Below are positions 46,052 to 55,469 of a stretch of DNA of 64,000 bases, piece after piece. Source of the DNA: Pseudarthrobacter defluvii (GTDB lineage Bacteria; Actinomycetota; Actinomycetes; Actinomycetales; Micrococcaceae); assembly GCF_030323865.1 (NCBI RefSeq), contig NZ_CP066362.1:2480001-2544000 (forward strand), in the 5' to 3' direction. The notes under the pieces are model-generated. The model was not told the DNA's origin. It ran no database searches and was given only the letters and a program-made list of their open reading frames with translations. Position 1 is the first letter of the stretch. The number at the start of each line of letters is the position of its first letter. The position numbers and the translations under genes are program-made.

Positions 46052-46699
46052 ATGGCCCGCGCTTTGATCATCGTGGATGTCCAGAACGATTTCTGCGAGG
46101 GCGGCTCGCTTGCCGTTCCGGGCGGGGCGGCGGTGGCTGGAGCCATCAGCGAGTACCTGGACGCCCATCACCGCGAGTTCGACTATGTCATCGCCACCCA
46201 GGACTGGCACATTGATCCCGGCAGCCACTTCTCGGATACGCCGGACTACAAGGACAGCTGGCCGCGGCACTGCGTGGCAGGCACCCGCGGAGCGGAGCTC
46301 CACCCGGACCTGGACACCGAATATGTGGACGCGTACTTCCGGAAAGGACAGTTCGCTGCCGCCTACTCCGGGTTCGAGGGCCTGCTGGCTCCCGAGGACG
46401 CCGTCCCCACGGGCGAACGCCAGGCCGGGGCGCTGCCTGGCGGCGGCGGTGAAATGGACGCCGAGTCACTGGAGCCGGGCGACGACGCCATCGGCCTCGA
46501 CGACTGGCTGCAGAGCCACGACGTGGAGGACCTGGTGGTGGTGGGCATCGCCACCGACTACTGCGTGAAGGCCACGGCACTGGATGCCGTCCAGGCAGGG
46601 TACGGCGTCACGGTGGTGAGGTCGCTGACCGCCGGGATCGCCGAGGACCTGGAAGACACCGTGGCCGAGCTGGAACTCGGCGGGGCCGACATCGCCTGA
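46052..46699 (+). CDS. pncA: Nicotinamidase
   Basis: 215 residues. Deamidates nicotinamide to nicotinate, feeding PncB. Catalytic triad D9 (IVDVQNDF), K98 (YFRKGQF) and C171 (TDYCVKATALDA); metal site D51-W-H53 and H59. Compared with the 186-residue M. tuberculosis PncA (C138) there is an insertion of about 30 residues, acidic and glycine-rich (about 113-148, GERQAGALPGGGGEMDAES), before the active cysteine. AAGGAG lies just upstream of the ATG. The end is 4 nt from the convergent helicase end. Confidence 0.95.
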   Translation: MARALIIVDVQNDFCEGGSLAVPGGAAVAGAISEYLDAHHREFDYVIATQDWHIDPGSHFSDTPDYKDSWPRHCVAGTRGAELHPDLDTEYVDAYFRKGQFAAAYSGFEGLLAPEDAVPTGERQAGALPGGGGEMDAESLEPGDDAIGLDDWLQSHDVEDLVVVGIATDYCVKATALDAVQAGYGVTVVRSLTAGIAEDLEDTVAELELGGADIA

Positions 46700-46703
46700 G
46701 CCG

Positions 46704-48488
46704 CTACTTGCGGCCCACGAACCAGTCCTGGAGCTTGCGCAGCCGGGACTTCAGCTGTTCCTCGTTGGCCTGCGCCACGGGCGGGCCGCCGCAGACGGTC
46801 CGCAGCTTGGTGTGGACCACACCGTGGGGCGTGCCGGTCCGCGCGGACCAGGCCGCCACGTTCTTGGCCAGCTCGTTGCGCAGGTCCATCAGCATGCGGT
46901 GGTCCGGCACGGCGGGTGCGGCACTTTCAGCGGACGCGGCAGGAGCCTTACGGTTCCGCCGGTTCAACTGCTCGTGCTGGCGTTGGCGCAGGAGCATACC
47001 CACCTGCTCGGCATCCAGGAGCCCGGGGATGCCCAGGAAGTCCATTTCGTCGTCGGACCCCACTTCGCCGCCGGTGCCGAACTCGCCGCCGTCGAACAGC
47101 ACCCGGTCAAAGGAGGCCTGGGAGTCCAGCGCCTCGAACTTGCCCTTGGTCAGGCTGTCCGAGGCCTTCTCCTCCCGGTTGGCCTCTTCCATCAGCGAGT
47201 CTTCCGGGTTAAAGAGGCCATCGCCGTCCTCCTTCTCCGGCCGGTCCAGCGCGTGGTCCCGCTCCATCTCCATGGAGTTGGCCAGCGCCATCAACTGCGG
47301 GACGGAAGGCAGGAAGACCGACGCCGTCTCGCCCCGTTTGCGGGCACGCACGAAACGTCCCACGGCCTGGGCGAAGAACAACGGGGTTGACGTGGAGGTG
47401 GCGTAAACGCCGACGGAGAGCCGGGGCACGTCAACGCCTTCGGACACCATGCGGACGGCCACCATCCAGCGCTTGTCACCGGCCGAAAATTCCTCAATCT
47501 TGCTGGAGGCCTTGGCGTCGTCAGAGAGGATGACGGTGGGTGATTCGCCGGTGATCCTCTTCAGCTGGCCGGCATAGGCGCGGGCGTCCTCGTGATCGGT
47601 GGCAATGACCAGGCCGCCGGCGTCGGGCACGGTGCGGCGGACTTCGCTGAGCCGTCTGTCGGCACCGGCCAGGACGGCAGGAATCCATTCCCCCGCCGGG
47701 TTAAGCGCCGTGCGCCAGGCGTGAGACGTGATGTCCTTCGTCACCGCAGCCTCGCCAAGCGACGCAGCCATTTCCTCGCCGGCGCTGGTACGCCAGCGCA
47801 TCTGGCCGGAGTAGGCCATGAACATCACGGGTCGCACCACGTGGTCCCGGAGCGCGTTGCCGTAGCCGTAGGTGTAGTCAGCCTTGGAGCGCCGGATGCC
47901 GTCCCGGTCCTCCGCGTACTCCACGAACGGGATGGGCGAGGTGTCCGAACGGAACGGGGTACCCGTCAGGGACAGCCGGCGCACGGCGGGATCGAACGCT
48001 TCGCGCAGCCCGTCACCCCAGGAGAGCGCTTCGCCGCCATGGTGGATCTCGTCCAGGATCACCAGGGTGCGGGCAGCCTCTGTCTTGGCGCGGTGCAGCA
48101 TTGGCTTGCTGGCTACCTGGGCATACGTGACGGCAACGCCGATGAAGCCACGGCCGTGCTGGCCGTCGGAGTTCTTGAAGTTGGGGTCGATGGCAATGCC
48201 CACCTTCGCGGCCGCGTCCGCCCACTGGCGCTTCAGGTGGTCCGTGGGCGCAACGATGGTCACGCGGTTCACGGCACCTGAATCGATCAGGGTGGAGGCG
48301 ATCCGGAGCGCAAAGGTGGTCTTACCGGCACCGGGGGTTGCCACTGCGAGGAAGTCGCGGGGGCTGTTCTTCAGGTAGAGGTCGAGGGCTTCCTGCTGCC
48401 AGGCACGGAGTTTTGGGGCGGTTCCCCAGGCTGCACGTTCCGGGTAGGCCGGAGGCAGGGTGGGACCGCCAAAGAGCGTCTCCGTCAC
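46704..48488 (-). CDS. DEAD/DEAH-type superfamily 2 helicase
   Basis: 594 residues. Q-like LRAWQQEALDLYL, Walker A ATPGAGKTTFAL (residues 50-61), Walker B DEIHH (D146), SLTGTPFRSD, and a helicase C domain with MVSEGVDVPRLSVGVYAT and FAQAVGRFVRAR. It resembles the restriction-enzyme-like ResIII/UvrB group of nucleic-acid translocases; a role in DNA or RNA remodelling is likely but unassigned. The GTG at 48488 overlaps the DUF3039 stop by 1 nt, so the two are co-translated. Confidence 0.9.
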   Translation of the reverse strand: MTETLFGGPTLPPAYPERAAWGTAPKLRAWQQEALDLYLKNSPRDFLAVATPGAGKTTFALRIASTLIDSGAVNRVTIVAPTDHLKRQWADAAAKVGIAIDPNFKNSDGQHGRGFIGVAVTYAQVASKPMLHRAKTEAARTLVILDEIHHGGEALSWGDGLREAFDPAVRRLSLTGTPFRSDTSPIPFVEYAEDRDGIRRSKADYTYGYGNALRDHVVRPVMFMAYSGQMRWRTSAGEEMAASLGEAAVTKDITSHAWRTALNPAGEWIPAVLAGADRRLSEVRRTVPDAGGLVIATDHEDARAYAGQLKRITGESPTVILSDDAKASSKIEEFSAGDKRWMVAVRMVSEGVDVPRLSVGVYATSTSTPLFFAQAVGRFVRARKRGETASVFLPSVPQLMALANSMEMERDHALDRPEKEDGDGLFNPEDSLMEEANREEKASDSLTKGKFEALDSQASFDRVLFDGGEFGTGGEVGSDDEMDFLGIPGLLDAEQVGMLLRQRQHEQLNRRNRKAPAASAESAAPAVPDHRMLMDLRNELAKNVAAWSARTGTPHGVVHTKLRTVCGGPPVAQANEEQLKSRLRKLQDWFVGRK

Positions 48489-48817
48489 TACTTGTTATTG
48501 CCCGAGCCGCCCGGACCCTTCCCGCCGTCGTTGCCCGGGCGGAGGCCATCATAGACCTCCTTGCACTCGGGGCAAACGGGGAATTTCTTCGGATCCCGGC
48601 CCGGGGTCCAAACCTTGCCGCACAGGGCAATGACGGGCTCCCCGGTCATGGCGGACTCCATGATCTTTTCCTTCCGCACATAGTGCGCGAAGCGCTCCCG
48701 GTCCCCCGGTTCCACTTCCTGGCGCAGTTCCTCGCGCTCAATGGTGGCCGTGGACGTTCCAGCCCCGGAAAGCTCGCGCATGGGGTCGTTTTCGAGAGGG
48801 TCCGTCATGCTAGTCAT
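48488..48817 (-). CDS. DUF3039 zinc-ribbon-like protein
   Basis: 109 residues. ERFAHYVRKEKIMESAMTGE, then VIALCGKVWTPGRDP and FPVCPECKEVYDGL define DUF3039, an actinobacterial family; the cysteines in ALCGK and VCPEC could bind zinc. The start at 48817 (MTSMTDPL) follows TAAGAT by 7 nt (complement of 48825-48830), so the longer open frame is rejected. Coupled to the helicase gene, which suggests a joint nucleic-acid role. The 48818-48934 gap contains this promoter only. Confidence 0.85.
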   Translation of the reverse strand: MTSMTDPLENDPMRELSGAGTSTATIEREELRQEVEPGDRERFAHYVRKEKIMESAMTGEPVIALCGKVWTPGRDPKKFPVCPECKEVYDGLRPGNDGGKGPGGSGNNK

Positions 48818-48934
48818 GCCATCCATCTTAGCCGTTCCGCCGGCCGGGCGTTCGACGGCGGCACGCCCACGCCGGACTCCGGCACCGCCCGCCGTCGTAC
48901 TTTTTGCTCCCTGGCGAGGCACCCGCAGGCCTTG

Positions 48935-49714
48935 TTACAGCCCCTGCCAGGCGGGCTTGTTTTCGTAGGTATGGCGGTAGAAATCCGCCAGTTTCAGGGC
49001 CGAGGCAGCGGCCTCGTCCAGCAGGACAGTGGCGTGCGGATGGAACTGCAGCACGGACGCGGGGCAGATGGCGGCCACGGGACCCTCCACGAAATCGCGG
49101 ACGGCCTGGGCCTTCTGCGCGCCCGTGGCCACGAGGACCACGTGGCGTGCTGCCATGATGGTGGCCAGGCCTTGGGTGATGACGTGGTGCGGAACCTCCG
49201 CGAGGCTGTCGAAGAACCGGGCGTTGTCCCGGCGCGTCTGTTCGATCAGGCTTTTGATCCGCGTTCGGGAGGCGAAGGAAGAGCCTGGTTCGTTGAAGCC
49301 GATGTGCCCGTCGGTGCCCACGCCCAGCAGCTGCAGGTCCACACCGCCGGCGGCAGTGATGGCTTGTTCGTAGCCTTCGCAGGCAGCGGGGACGTCAGCG
49401 GCCATTCCGTCGGGGCCATGGACGTTCTCCGGCTTGATGTTCACCCGGTTGGTGAATTCCCGGCGGACCACCTCACGGTAGGACTCGGGGTGGCCGGCGG
49501 GCAGGCCCACGTACTCGTCCAGCGCAAAAGCGGAGGCCCTGCTGAAGTCCAGGCCCTGTTCATGCCGGGCGGCGAGCTCGTCGTAGACGGGCAGCGGCGA
49601 GGAGCCCGTGGCCAGGCCCAGGACAGCGTCGGGCTTGCGCCGGATCAGCTGTTCAATAGCGTCGGCAGCGAGCTTTCCGATCTGCCTGCTGCCGCCAAGG
49701 ATCACTATCTCCAT
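48935..49714 (-). CDS. nagB: Glucosamine-6-phosphate deaminase
   Basis: 259 residues. Isomerises and deaminates glucosamine-6-phosphate to fructose-6-phosphate and ammonia. LGLATGSSPLPVYDEL, FALDEYVGLPAGHPESY, GVGTDGHIGFNEPGSSF and HVITQGLATIMAARHVVL are diagnostic. AAGGAAAGGAA precedes the ATG. It lies 21 nt after the ABC permease gene and may be read through from it; no nagA or transporter for amino sugars is present here. Confidence 0.96.
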   Translation of the reverse strand: MEIVILGGSRQIGKLAADAIEQLIRRKPDAVLGLATGSSPLPVYDELAARHEQGLDFSRASAFALDEYVGLPAGHPESYREVVRREFTNRVNIKPENVHGPDGMAADVPAACEGYEQAITAAGGVDLQLLGVGTDGHIGFNEPGSSFASRTRIKSLIEQTRRDNARFFDSLAEVPHHVITQGLATIMAARHVVLVATGAQKAQAVRDFVEGPVAAICPASVLQFHPHATVLLDEAAASALKLADFYRHTYENKPAWQGL

Positions 49715-49735
49715 GGAGTTCCTTTCCTTGAGCTG

Positions 49736-51307
49736 TCATCGGTTGACGGTGACCTGTGCCAGAAGCTCGGGTCCGCGCGTGTCGAGCCACTTGCCGCCCA
49801 GCCGGACACCGGCCAGGAAGAGGATCAGGCCCAGGACAATGCCCGCCGCCAGGGTGAGCCAGCCGAACAGGATGTTCCCGGTCACTGCGTTTGCTATCAG
49901 CAGCGCGGCCTCGGGCAGGACCAAAACGAACAGGACCAGCATTCCGACGAACTGCACGGCCATGGTCTGCCCAACGTTGCCGGGGGGCTTCTTGAACGGG
50001 CTGTCCCCGGGCAGCGGGACAATGACCGTATAACGGGCGGACACCACCGAGGACAGGCCCAGGCCGGTGAAGAGAATTCCCAAGCTGAGCCCCAGCTGCC
50101 CGGGCAACGACACCCAGTTGCCGGTGAACGCCGCGTAGCCCACCGAGAACACCAGCACCACCGGCAGGGCGAACGTCAGGCACGCCAATGCCCTGCCCAG
50201 CCTGTCAGCCACGCCGCGAACGCCGGTGGCGAGGTGCAGCGCAAACGCCGTGTTGTCATAGGAGACGTCGGCGGAGATTGACCAGGCCAGGATGAAGGCG
50301 GCCAGCGGGGCCAGGAAGGCCAGGCTGCCGTAGCTTCCGGTTTGTGTCCCTTGGAACGCCAGCACCACTGGCAGCAGCGGGATTACCACCAGGGAGCCGG
50401 AGTAGCGCGGGTCCCGGAGCCAGTAAGTGAGCGACCTTGCCATCACGGCACCGGCGGGTGTGGCAGGCAGCACGCCGAACAGCCCCAGCCTTCCGCGCCT
50501 GCGCTTCCCGGCGCCGGCGTAGGGCGGCATGACCAGCGCGCGCTCAAGCAGCAGCTTCCAGCACCAGGCAAGGGCGCCCAGGACAGCCACCGAAAGCAGC
50601 AGCTTCACTCCGGCCTCCGCAGGCCGCCCCGACGCGATGTCACCGCCGAGGGCCCAAGGGGCGCCAAGCGGTGTCCAGGACAGGGTCCGCGCGAACTCGG
50701 GCAGGAATCCGGTGGAGGCGGAGATGCCCCGGCCAACGCCTGCCACGATCGGGCCCAGCAGGACCAGTGGCACCATGAACGCGATGGCACTGATGTCCTT
50801 GAACCGCCGGGAAGCGGCAAGGCTTGCCGTAGCTGTGGTGACCACCTTGGCGAGGACCACGCAGGTCACGACGCCAAGGAATGCGCCGATCAGGGCTGCG
50901 AGCGCGGGCAGCAGCCCGCGGGACCAGGTGGCCACCGTGGACAGGGCCACGAGCATGGTGGCCAGCCCCGGAATGCCGATCAACCCGCCGAGCGCCAGGC
51001 CGGCGAGCATCTGCTTCATGGGTATGGCGAAGGTGGTGAAGCGGGCCGGGTCGAGGGTCATGTCCGTGGCCGAGGCCACCACCGGAACCACTCCCCAGCC
51101 CAGCACGGCGGCGGAACCGCCCAGGACCACCGCCGTATGGGCGGTCACGGGTCCGGCCGCCCTGAGCAGCACGAGCGCAATGACCAGTGTTGCCACGACT
51201 CCCAGCGCGTAGAGCCCCGCGATGGCCATGCCCACCAGCTGCCAGGGGCTCCGGCGCAGTCCGTTGCGCAGCAGCGTGAGCTTGAGCCTCAGAAGGTGCG
51301 CAACCAT
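49736..51307 (-). CDS. ABC exporter permease, large membrane protein
   Basis: 523 residues with about 12 hydrophobic helices spread over the whole length, opening LLRLKLTLLRNGLRRSPWQL. Long ABC-2-like permeases of this type pair with a single ATPase in Actinobacteria. The start lies 19 nt inside the upstream ATPase gene. The substrate is unknown; heterologous export of a peptide, drug or lipid is the usual proposal. It has no separate second permease, so the pair probably forms a homodimeric channel. Confidence 0.85.
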   Translation of the reverse strand: MVAHLLRLKLTLLRNGLRRSPWQLVGMAIAGLYALGVVATLVIALVLLRAAGPVTAHTAVVLGGSAAVLGWGVVPVVASATDMTLDPARFTTFAIPMKQMLAGLALGGLIGIPGLATMLVALSTVATWSRGLLPALAALIGAFLGVVTCVVLAKVVTTATASLAASRRFKDISAIAFMVPLVLLGPIVAGVGRGISASTGFLPEFARTLSWTPLGAPWALGGDIASGRPAEAGVKLLLSVAVLGALAWCWKLLLERALVMPPYAGAGKRRRGRLGLFGVLPATPAGAVMARSLTYWLRDPRYSGSLVVIPLLPVVLAFQGTQTGSYGSLAFLAPLAAFILAWSISADVSYDNTAFALHLATGVRGVADRLGRALACLTFALPVVLVFSVGYAAFTGNWVSLPGQLGLSLGILFTGLGLSSVVSARYTVIVPLPGDSPFKKPPGNVGQTMAVQFVGMLVLFVLVLPEAALLIANAVTGNILFGWLTLAAGIVLGLILFLAGVRLGGKWLDTRGPELLAQVTVNR

Positions 51308-52083
51308 TCCAGCCCTTCCGTGTGGCTGTGGCCGCCCACAAGCTGCACAAACCGGTCCTCGAGGGACATGCCGGCACGCACTTCATCCACGGTTCCCGCT
51401 GCCAGGATCCGGCCCCCGGCCACCACGGCGACGTGGTCGCACATGCGCTGCACCAGGTCCATCACGTGGCTGGAGACGATGACGGTTCCACCGGAGGCGA
51501 CGTACCGGTCCAGGATGGAACGGATGTTCGCTGCCGACACCGGATCGACGGCTTCGAAGGGCTCATCCAGTACCAGGAGCCGCGGGGCGTGGATCAGGGC
51601 GGACGCCAGGGCGATCTTCTTGGTCATGCCGGCGGAGTAGTCCACCACCAGCGTGCCGGCATCCTGGGTAAGGTCCATGGCTGCCAGCAGCTCCCCCACC
51701 CGGGCGGCCACCACCGCCTTGTCCATGCCGCGCAGCAGCCCGGCATACGTGATCAGCTGCTCTCCGCTGAGCCGGTCGAACAAGCGGACACCGTCGGGCA
51801 GGATGCCCATGAGCCGCTTGGCTTCCAGCGGGTGCTGCCAGACGTCCACACCGTGCACCACGGCGGTGCCGAAATCGGGGCGCAGGAGGCCGGTGGCCAT
51901 GGAGAGCGTGGTGGTCTTGCCTGCACCGTTGGGTCCCACGATGCCGAAAAACGAGCCCGCCGGGACTTCCAGGCTGATGCCGTCCACCGCGATTTTCCCG
52001 CCAAACCTTTTGGCCAGCCCGCGGATGGAAAGGGCCACCGTTGGCCCGGGATTCGGCGCCTGGCCGGGGATCGGAGCAGTCAT
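51289..52083 (-). CDS. ABC transporter ATP-binding protein
   Basis: 264 residues. Walker A GPNGAGKT (residues 50-57), signature DYSAGMTKKIALA (about 148-160), Walker B LLVLDEPFEAVDP and the switch VSSHVMDLVQRM. DrrA/CcmA-like ATPase of the ABC-2 exporter class. TAGGCT (complement of 52090-52095) lies 6 nt before the ATG, a leaderless start. First gene of the exporter operon. Confidence 0.95.
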   Translation of the reverse strand: MTAPIPGQAPNPGPTVALSIRGLAKRFGGKIAVDGISLEVPAGSFFGIVGPNGAGKTTTLSMATGLLRPDFGTAVVHGVDVWQHPLEAKRLMGILPDGVRLFDRLSGEQLITYAGLLRGMDKAVVAARVGELLAAMDLTQDAGTLVVDYSAGMTKKIALASALIHAPRLLVLDEPFEAVDPVSAANIRSILDRYVASGGTVIVSSHVMDLVQRMCDHVAVVAGGRILAAGTVDEVRAGMSLEDRFVQLVGGHSHTEGLEWLRTF

Positions 52084-52134
52084 GAGGCCAGCCTAGTCGG
52101 CGGACCACCGCCGCGGGGGTGCGAAACTTACGGA

Positions 52135-54012
52135 ATGGACATCGCGTTGGGTTTGCTGGTGATCGTTGCCGTGGTGTGCGCCGGCAGCGCCCTGGGCCGC
52201 AAACTGAATATCCCCGTTCCCCTGCTGCTGGTGCTGGCCGGGGTGGCGGGATCGTTCCTGCCGCTCATTCCGCCGGTTGAGCTGAACCCGGAGCTGGTGT
52301 TGGTTGGCCTGCTCCCGCCATTGCTGTATGCGGCGGCATTCCGCACGTCGCTGTTCGACTTCAAGACCAACCGGCGTTCCATCGGACTCCTGTCCGTGGG
52401 ATACGTCATCTTCGGAACCCTGGGCGTGGGGATGGTGGTGTGGTGGCTGTTTCCGGAGATCCCATTGGCGGCCGCCTTCGCCCTGGGCGCCGTGGTGGCG
52501 CCTCCAGACGCGGTGGCCGCCACGGCCATTGCCCGGAAAGTGGGAATGCCCCGCCGGATCGTCAACATCCTGGAAGGCGAATCGCTGGTCAACGACGCCA
52601 CGGCGCTGGTGTGCCTGCGGGCTGCGGTGGCGGCCATCGCGGGCTCGGTCTCCGCGCTGGACGTCGCCGGCGGGTTCGTGGTGGCCGCCGGCGGCGGCCT
52701 GGCGGTGGGCCTCGCCGTCGCGTATATCCTGACTGAAATCCGGAAACGGATCAGCAACGTGGCCATCAACACCTCCACGTCGCTGATGGCCCCTTTCGTT
52801 GCGTACCTCCCGGCCGAGGCCATCCACGCGTCCGGTGTGCTCGCCGTCGTCGTCACCGGCCTGGTGATGGGAACCAAGGCACCGTCCATGCCCAACGGCG
52901 CCGCGCGGCAGAGTGCCAGGAGCAACTGGGACACCATCCAGTTCCTGCTGGAGAACGCCGTGTTCCTGCTCATCGGCCTGCAGGTACGGACCATCATCGA
53001 AAGCGTCCAGGACGATTCACTGGGCGCGGGCAGGGTGTGGCTTGGCTGCGCGGTGATCCTGCTGACGGTGCTGGTGCTGCGGCCCGTCTGGGTCTTCCCG
53101 GCCACCTACCTGCCCCGCCTGATCCCTTCCGTGCAGCGGGCGGACCCGGCACCGCCCTGGCAGTTCCCGGCCATCGTGTCCTGGGCCGGCATGCGCGGCG
53201 TGGTCACCCTGGCCGCCGTCCTGACCCTCCCCGATGATTTGGAGCACCGCAACGTGCTGGTCCTGGCGGCCATGGTGGTGGTGGGTGGCACGCTGGTGCT
53301 GCAGGGATTCACGCTGCCCGCCCTGGTGCGGGCGCTGGGGATGCCGGGGCCGGACCGGCGGGAGGATGCCCTGAACCAGGCCTCGCTGATGCAGCTGGCC
53401 ACGGCGGCGGGAATGGAGCGGCTGGAACAGCTGCGGCGCGAGAGCGACCCGCCGGAGGTCATGGACATGCTCCGGCGCCGGACGCAGGAACGCGGGCTGG
53501 CAGCCTGGGAGCGCCTGGGCCGGCCGACGGCCGAGGCCACCACCCCCAGCCAGCGCTACGCCCAGCTGCGGATGGCCATGCTGGAGGCTGAGCGGGAAAA
53601 GGTGCTGGAGCTCAGGCGGGGCGGGGACTTTGCCCATGAAGTGCTCAGCGAAGCCCTGGAACGGCTGGATGTGGAGGAGTCCATGCTCGATGCCTCCCTC
53701 AATGAGCTCGATTCCGCCGCCGAGGGGGGCGGCGGCGAGGGGTTGTCCCAGCCGGGCGGCGTGTGCGACCACCTGACGGCGGCCATGCCGGCGCCGGTCC
53801 CCGACAGCCCGGCCTGCGCAGGGTGCGAACGGGAGGGCACCTCGCCGGTGCACCTGCGCATGTGCCTGGCCTGCGGGACCATTGGCTGCTGCGACTCCTC
53901 CGCGGGCCGCCACGCCAGCCGCCACTTCAAGGAAACGGGCCACCCAGTCATGCGCAGCGCAGAGCCGGGCGAAGACTGGCGCTGGTGCTACGTGGACGAG
54001 CTGCTGGGCTGA
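52135..54012 (+). CDS. Na+/H+ antiporter (CPA1) with C-terminal UBP-type zinc finger
   Basis: 625 residues. The first about 400 form 12 membrane helices of the NhaP/CPA1 exchanger (LLPPLLYAAAFRTSLFDF, ALGAVVAPPDAVAATAIARK, EGESLVNDATALV, SWAGMRGVVTLAAVL). A cytoplasmic helical segment follows, then about residues 540-625 carry a ubiquitin-protease-type zinc finger (CDHL, ACAGCEREG, HLRMCLACGTIGCCDSS, RHASRHFKETGHPVMRS). The antiporter half handles pH and sodium balance; the finger's role is unknown. The ATG at 52135 begins right at the first helix; no ribosome-binding site is evident. Confidence 0.92.
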   Translation: MDIALGLLVIVAVVCAGSALGRKLNIPVPLLLVLAGVAGSFLPLIPPVELNPELVLVGLLPPLLYAAAFRTSLFDFKTNRRSIGLLSVGYVIFGTLGVGMVVWWLFPEIPLAAAFALGAVVAPPDAVAATAIARKVGMPRRIVNILEGESLVNDATALVCLRAAVAAIAGSVSALDVAGGFVVAAGGGLAVGLAVAYILTEIRKRISNVAINTSTSLMAPFVAYLPAEAIHASGVLAVVVTGLVMGTKAPSMPNGAARQSARSNWDTIQFLLENAVFLLIGLQVRTIIESVQDDSLGAGRVWLGCAVILLTVLVLRPVWVFPATYLPRLIPSVQRADPAPPWQFPAIVSWAGMRGVVTLAAVLTLPDDLEHRNVLVLAAMVVVGGTLVLQGFTLPALVRALGMPGPDRREDALNQASLMQLATAAGMERLEQLRRESDPPEVMDMLRRRTQERGLAAWERLGRPTAEATTPSQRYAQLRMAMLEAEREKVLELRRGGDFAHEVLSEALERLDVEESMLDASLNELDSAAEGGGGEGLSQPGGVCDHLTAAMPAPVPDSPACAGCEREGTSPVHLRMCLACGTIGCCDSSAGRHASRHFKETGHPVMRSAEPGEDWRWCYVDELLG

Positions 54013-54063
54013 CCGGGTGCAGTTGCTCTCATCCCGCGCCGATGCGGGCTACTGACTCCTGGT

Positions 54064-54342
54064 TCAGCGTGCCTTGCGGATCCGGATGGGGCCTTTTGCC
54101 GTGGCGGGATCGACGACGGATCCGCCCTGGGTGATGTGCACCTGGCCTTCGTCAACCAGGCGCCGGGCAGCCTCCCGCGCCGGTTCCATGAGGTGGCGCC
54201 AGTCGTCGCCGCCCACGGCCCTGGCGGCATCGGATGGGCAGATGGTGGAGGTTGCCGCCCTTGCCGCCAGGAGTTCCAGGATCTTCGCTTCCAGCTGCCC
54301 TTCAACCGGGTTTTGCTGATCATTCCCGCCGCTGCGCGCCAT
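54064..54342 (-). CDS. DUF3253 protein
   Basis: 92 residues: EGQLEAKILELLAARAATST, ICPSDAARAVGGDDWRHLME, REAARRLVDEGQVHITQGG, VDPATAKGPIRIRKAR. This is the full-length DUF3253 module, a small winged-helix-like protein of unknown function. AGGGAGACC precedes the ATG. It lies 29 nt downstream of the old yellow enzyme gene and is probably co-transcribed with it. Confidence 0.9.
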   Translation of the reverse strand: MARSGGNDQQNPVEGQLEAKILELLAARAATSTICPSDAARAVGGDDWRHLMEPAREAARRLVDEGQVHITQGGSVVDPATAKGPIRIRKAR

Positions 54343-54371
54343 GCCGGTCTCCCTGGGTCAACAGATACGGC

Positions 54372-55469
54372 TTAGAAGGTGCGCCGCGGGACAGCCCGCT
54401 CGTACTGGGGCGGCCACGGTAGGTCGTGGCCCAGCTCGAAGGCGGCGCGGAGCCACCAGTGCGGATCGCGCAGCGCGGCCCGGGCGATGAAGACGCCGTC
54501 GGCCTGCCCGGTGGCAACGGCGTGCTCCGCCTGGCCGGGCGTGGTCACCAGGCCCACCGTGCCGGTGGCGATGCCGGCCTCTTCACGGATGGCGGCCGAG
54601 AAACCGGTTTGGTAGCCGAGCCCCGGCTTGATCTGCTGGTGGGCAACAGCTCCCCCGCTGGAGACATCCACCAGATCCACACCGTGGGCAGCTGCCTCCC
54701 GGGCCAGCCGGACCGACGCCGCCTGGTCCACGCCGCCCGGCGCCCAGTCGGTGGCCGAGACCCGGAGCAGCAGCGGCATGGAATCCGGAATTACTGCCCT
54801 GACGGCATCAACCACGGCCAGCATCAGCCGGTTCCGTCCTGCCTCATCCCCGCCCCATTCGTCCTCACGCTGGTTGATCAGCGGACTCTGGAACTGGTGC
54901 AGGAGGTAGCCGTGCGCCCCGTGGATCTCCATGGTGTCAAAACCGGCATCCACCGCACGGACAGCGGCGGCGGCAAAGTCGTCGATGACGCCGCGGATCT
55001 GCTCCACCGTCATGGCCGCGGGCGCCGCGTAGCCCTCAAAGGACGTGGTGGACGGGCCCACAGTCTCCCAGCCGCCCTCGGACGCCGGAACGCTGCCGTG
55101 CTTGCCGGAAAAAGGCCAGTACGTGGAGGCTTTCCGGCCGGCATGCGCCAGTTGCACGCCGATTTTGGTGCCGGCCACGCCGTTCCGGTGGACGAAGGAA
55201 ATGATCCGCTCCCACGCCGCCGCCTGCTCGTCGTTGTAGAGGCCGGCGTCGCGGGGACTGATCCGGCCCTCGGCGTTCACTGCCGCGGCTTCGGTGAGGA
55301 TCATTGCCGCGCCGCCCACGGCAAAGCCGCCCAGGTGCACCAAGTGCCAGTCGTGTGGAACGCCGGGGGCGTCGTCGGGATCGCAGCTGTACTGGCACAT
55401 GGGCGACACCCAGCCCCGGTGCTGCAGCTCCATGGAGCGCAGGGTCAGCGGCTGGAACAGGGCCGGCAT
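54372..55469 (-). CDS. NADH:flavin oxidoreductase, old yellow enzyme (YqjM class)
   Basis: 365-residue FMN TIM barrel reducing activated C=C bonds with NAD(P)H. LFQPLTLRSMELQHRGWVSPMCQYS (in pieces), the cysteine and tyrosine in MCQYS typical of the YqjM class, GVQLAHAGRKAS, DTMEIHGAHGYLLHQF and ATGQADGVFIARAALRDPHW. Cytoplasmic, probably detoxifies electrophiles; the natural substrate is unknown. The ATG overlaps the cnoX-like stop by 1 nt. Confidence 0.94.
   Translation of the reverse strand: MPALFQPLTLRSMELQHRGWVSPMCQYSCDPDDAPGVPHDWHLVHLGGFAVGGAAMILTEAAAVNAEGRISPRDAGLYNDEQAAAWERIISFVHRNGVAGTKIGVQLAHAGRKASTYWPFSGKHGSVPASEGGWETVGPSTTSFEGYAAPAAMTVEQIRGVIDDFAAAAVRAVDAGFDTMEIHGAHGYLLHQFQSPLINQREDEWGGDEAGRNRLMLAVVDAVRAVIPDSMPLLLRVSATDWAPGGVDQAASVRLAREAAAHGVDLVDVSSGGAVAHQQIKPGLGYQTGFSAAIREEAGIATGTVGLVTTPGQAEHAVATGQADGVFIARAALRDPHWWLRAAFELGHDLPWPPQYERAVPRRTF

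Noticed and set aside
48338..50281. 647-residue plus-strand frame over nagB and the ABC permease
   Set aside because: Antisense to nagB, DUF3039 and the permease; no domain is recognisable.
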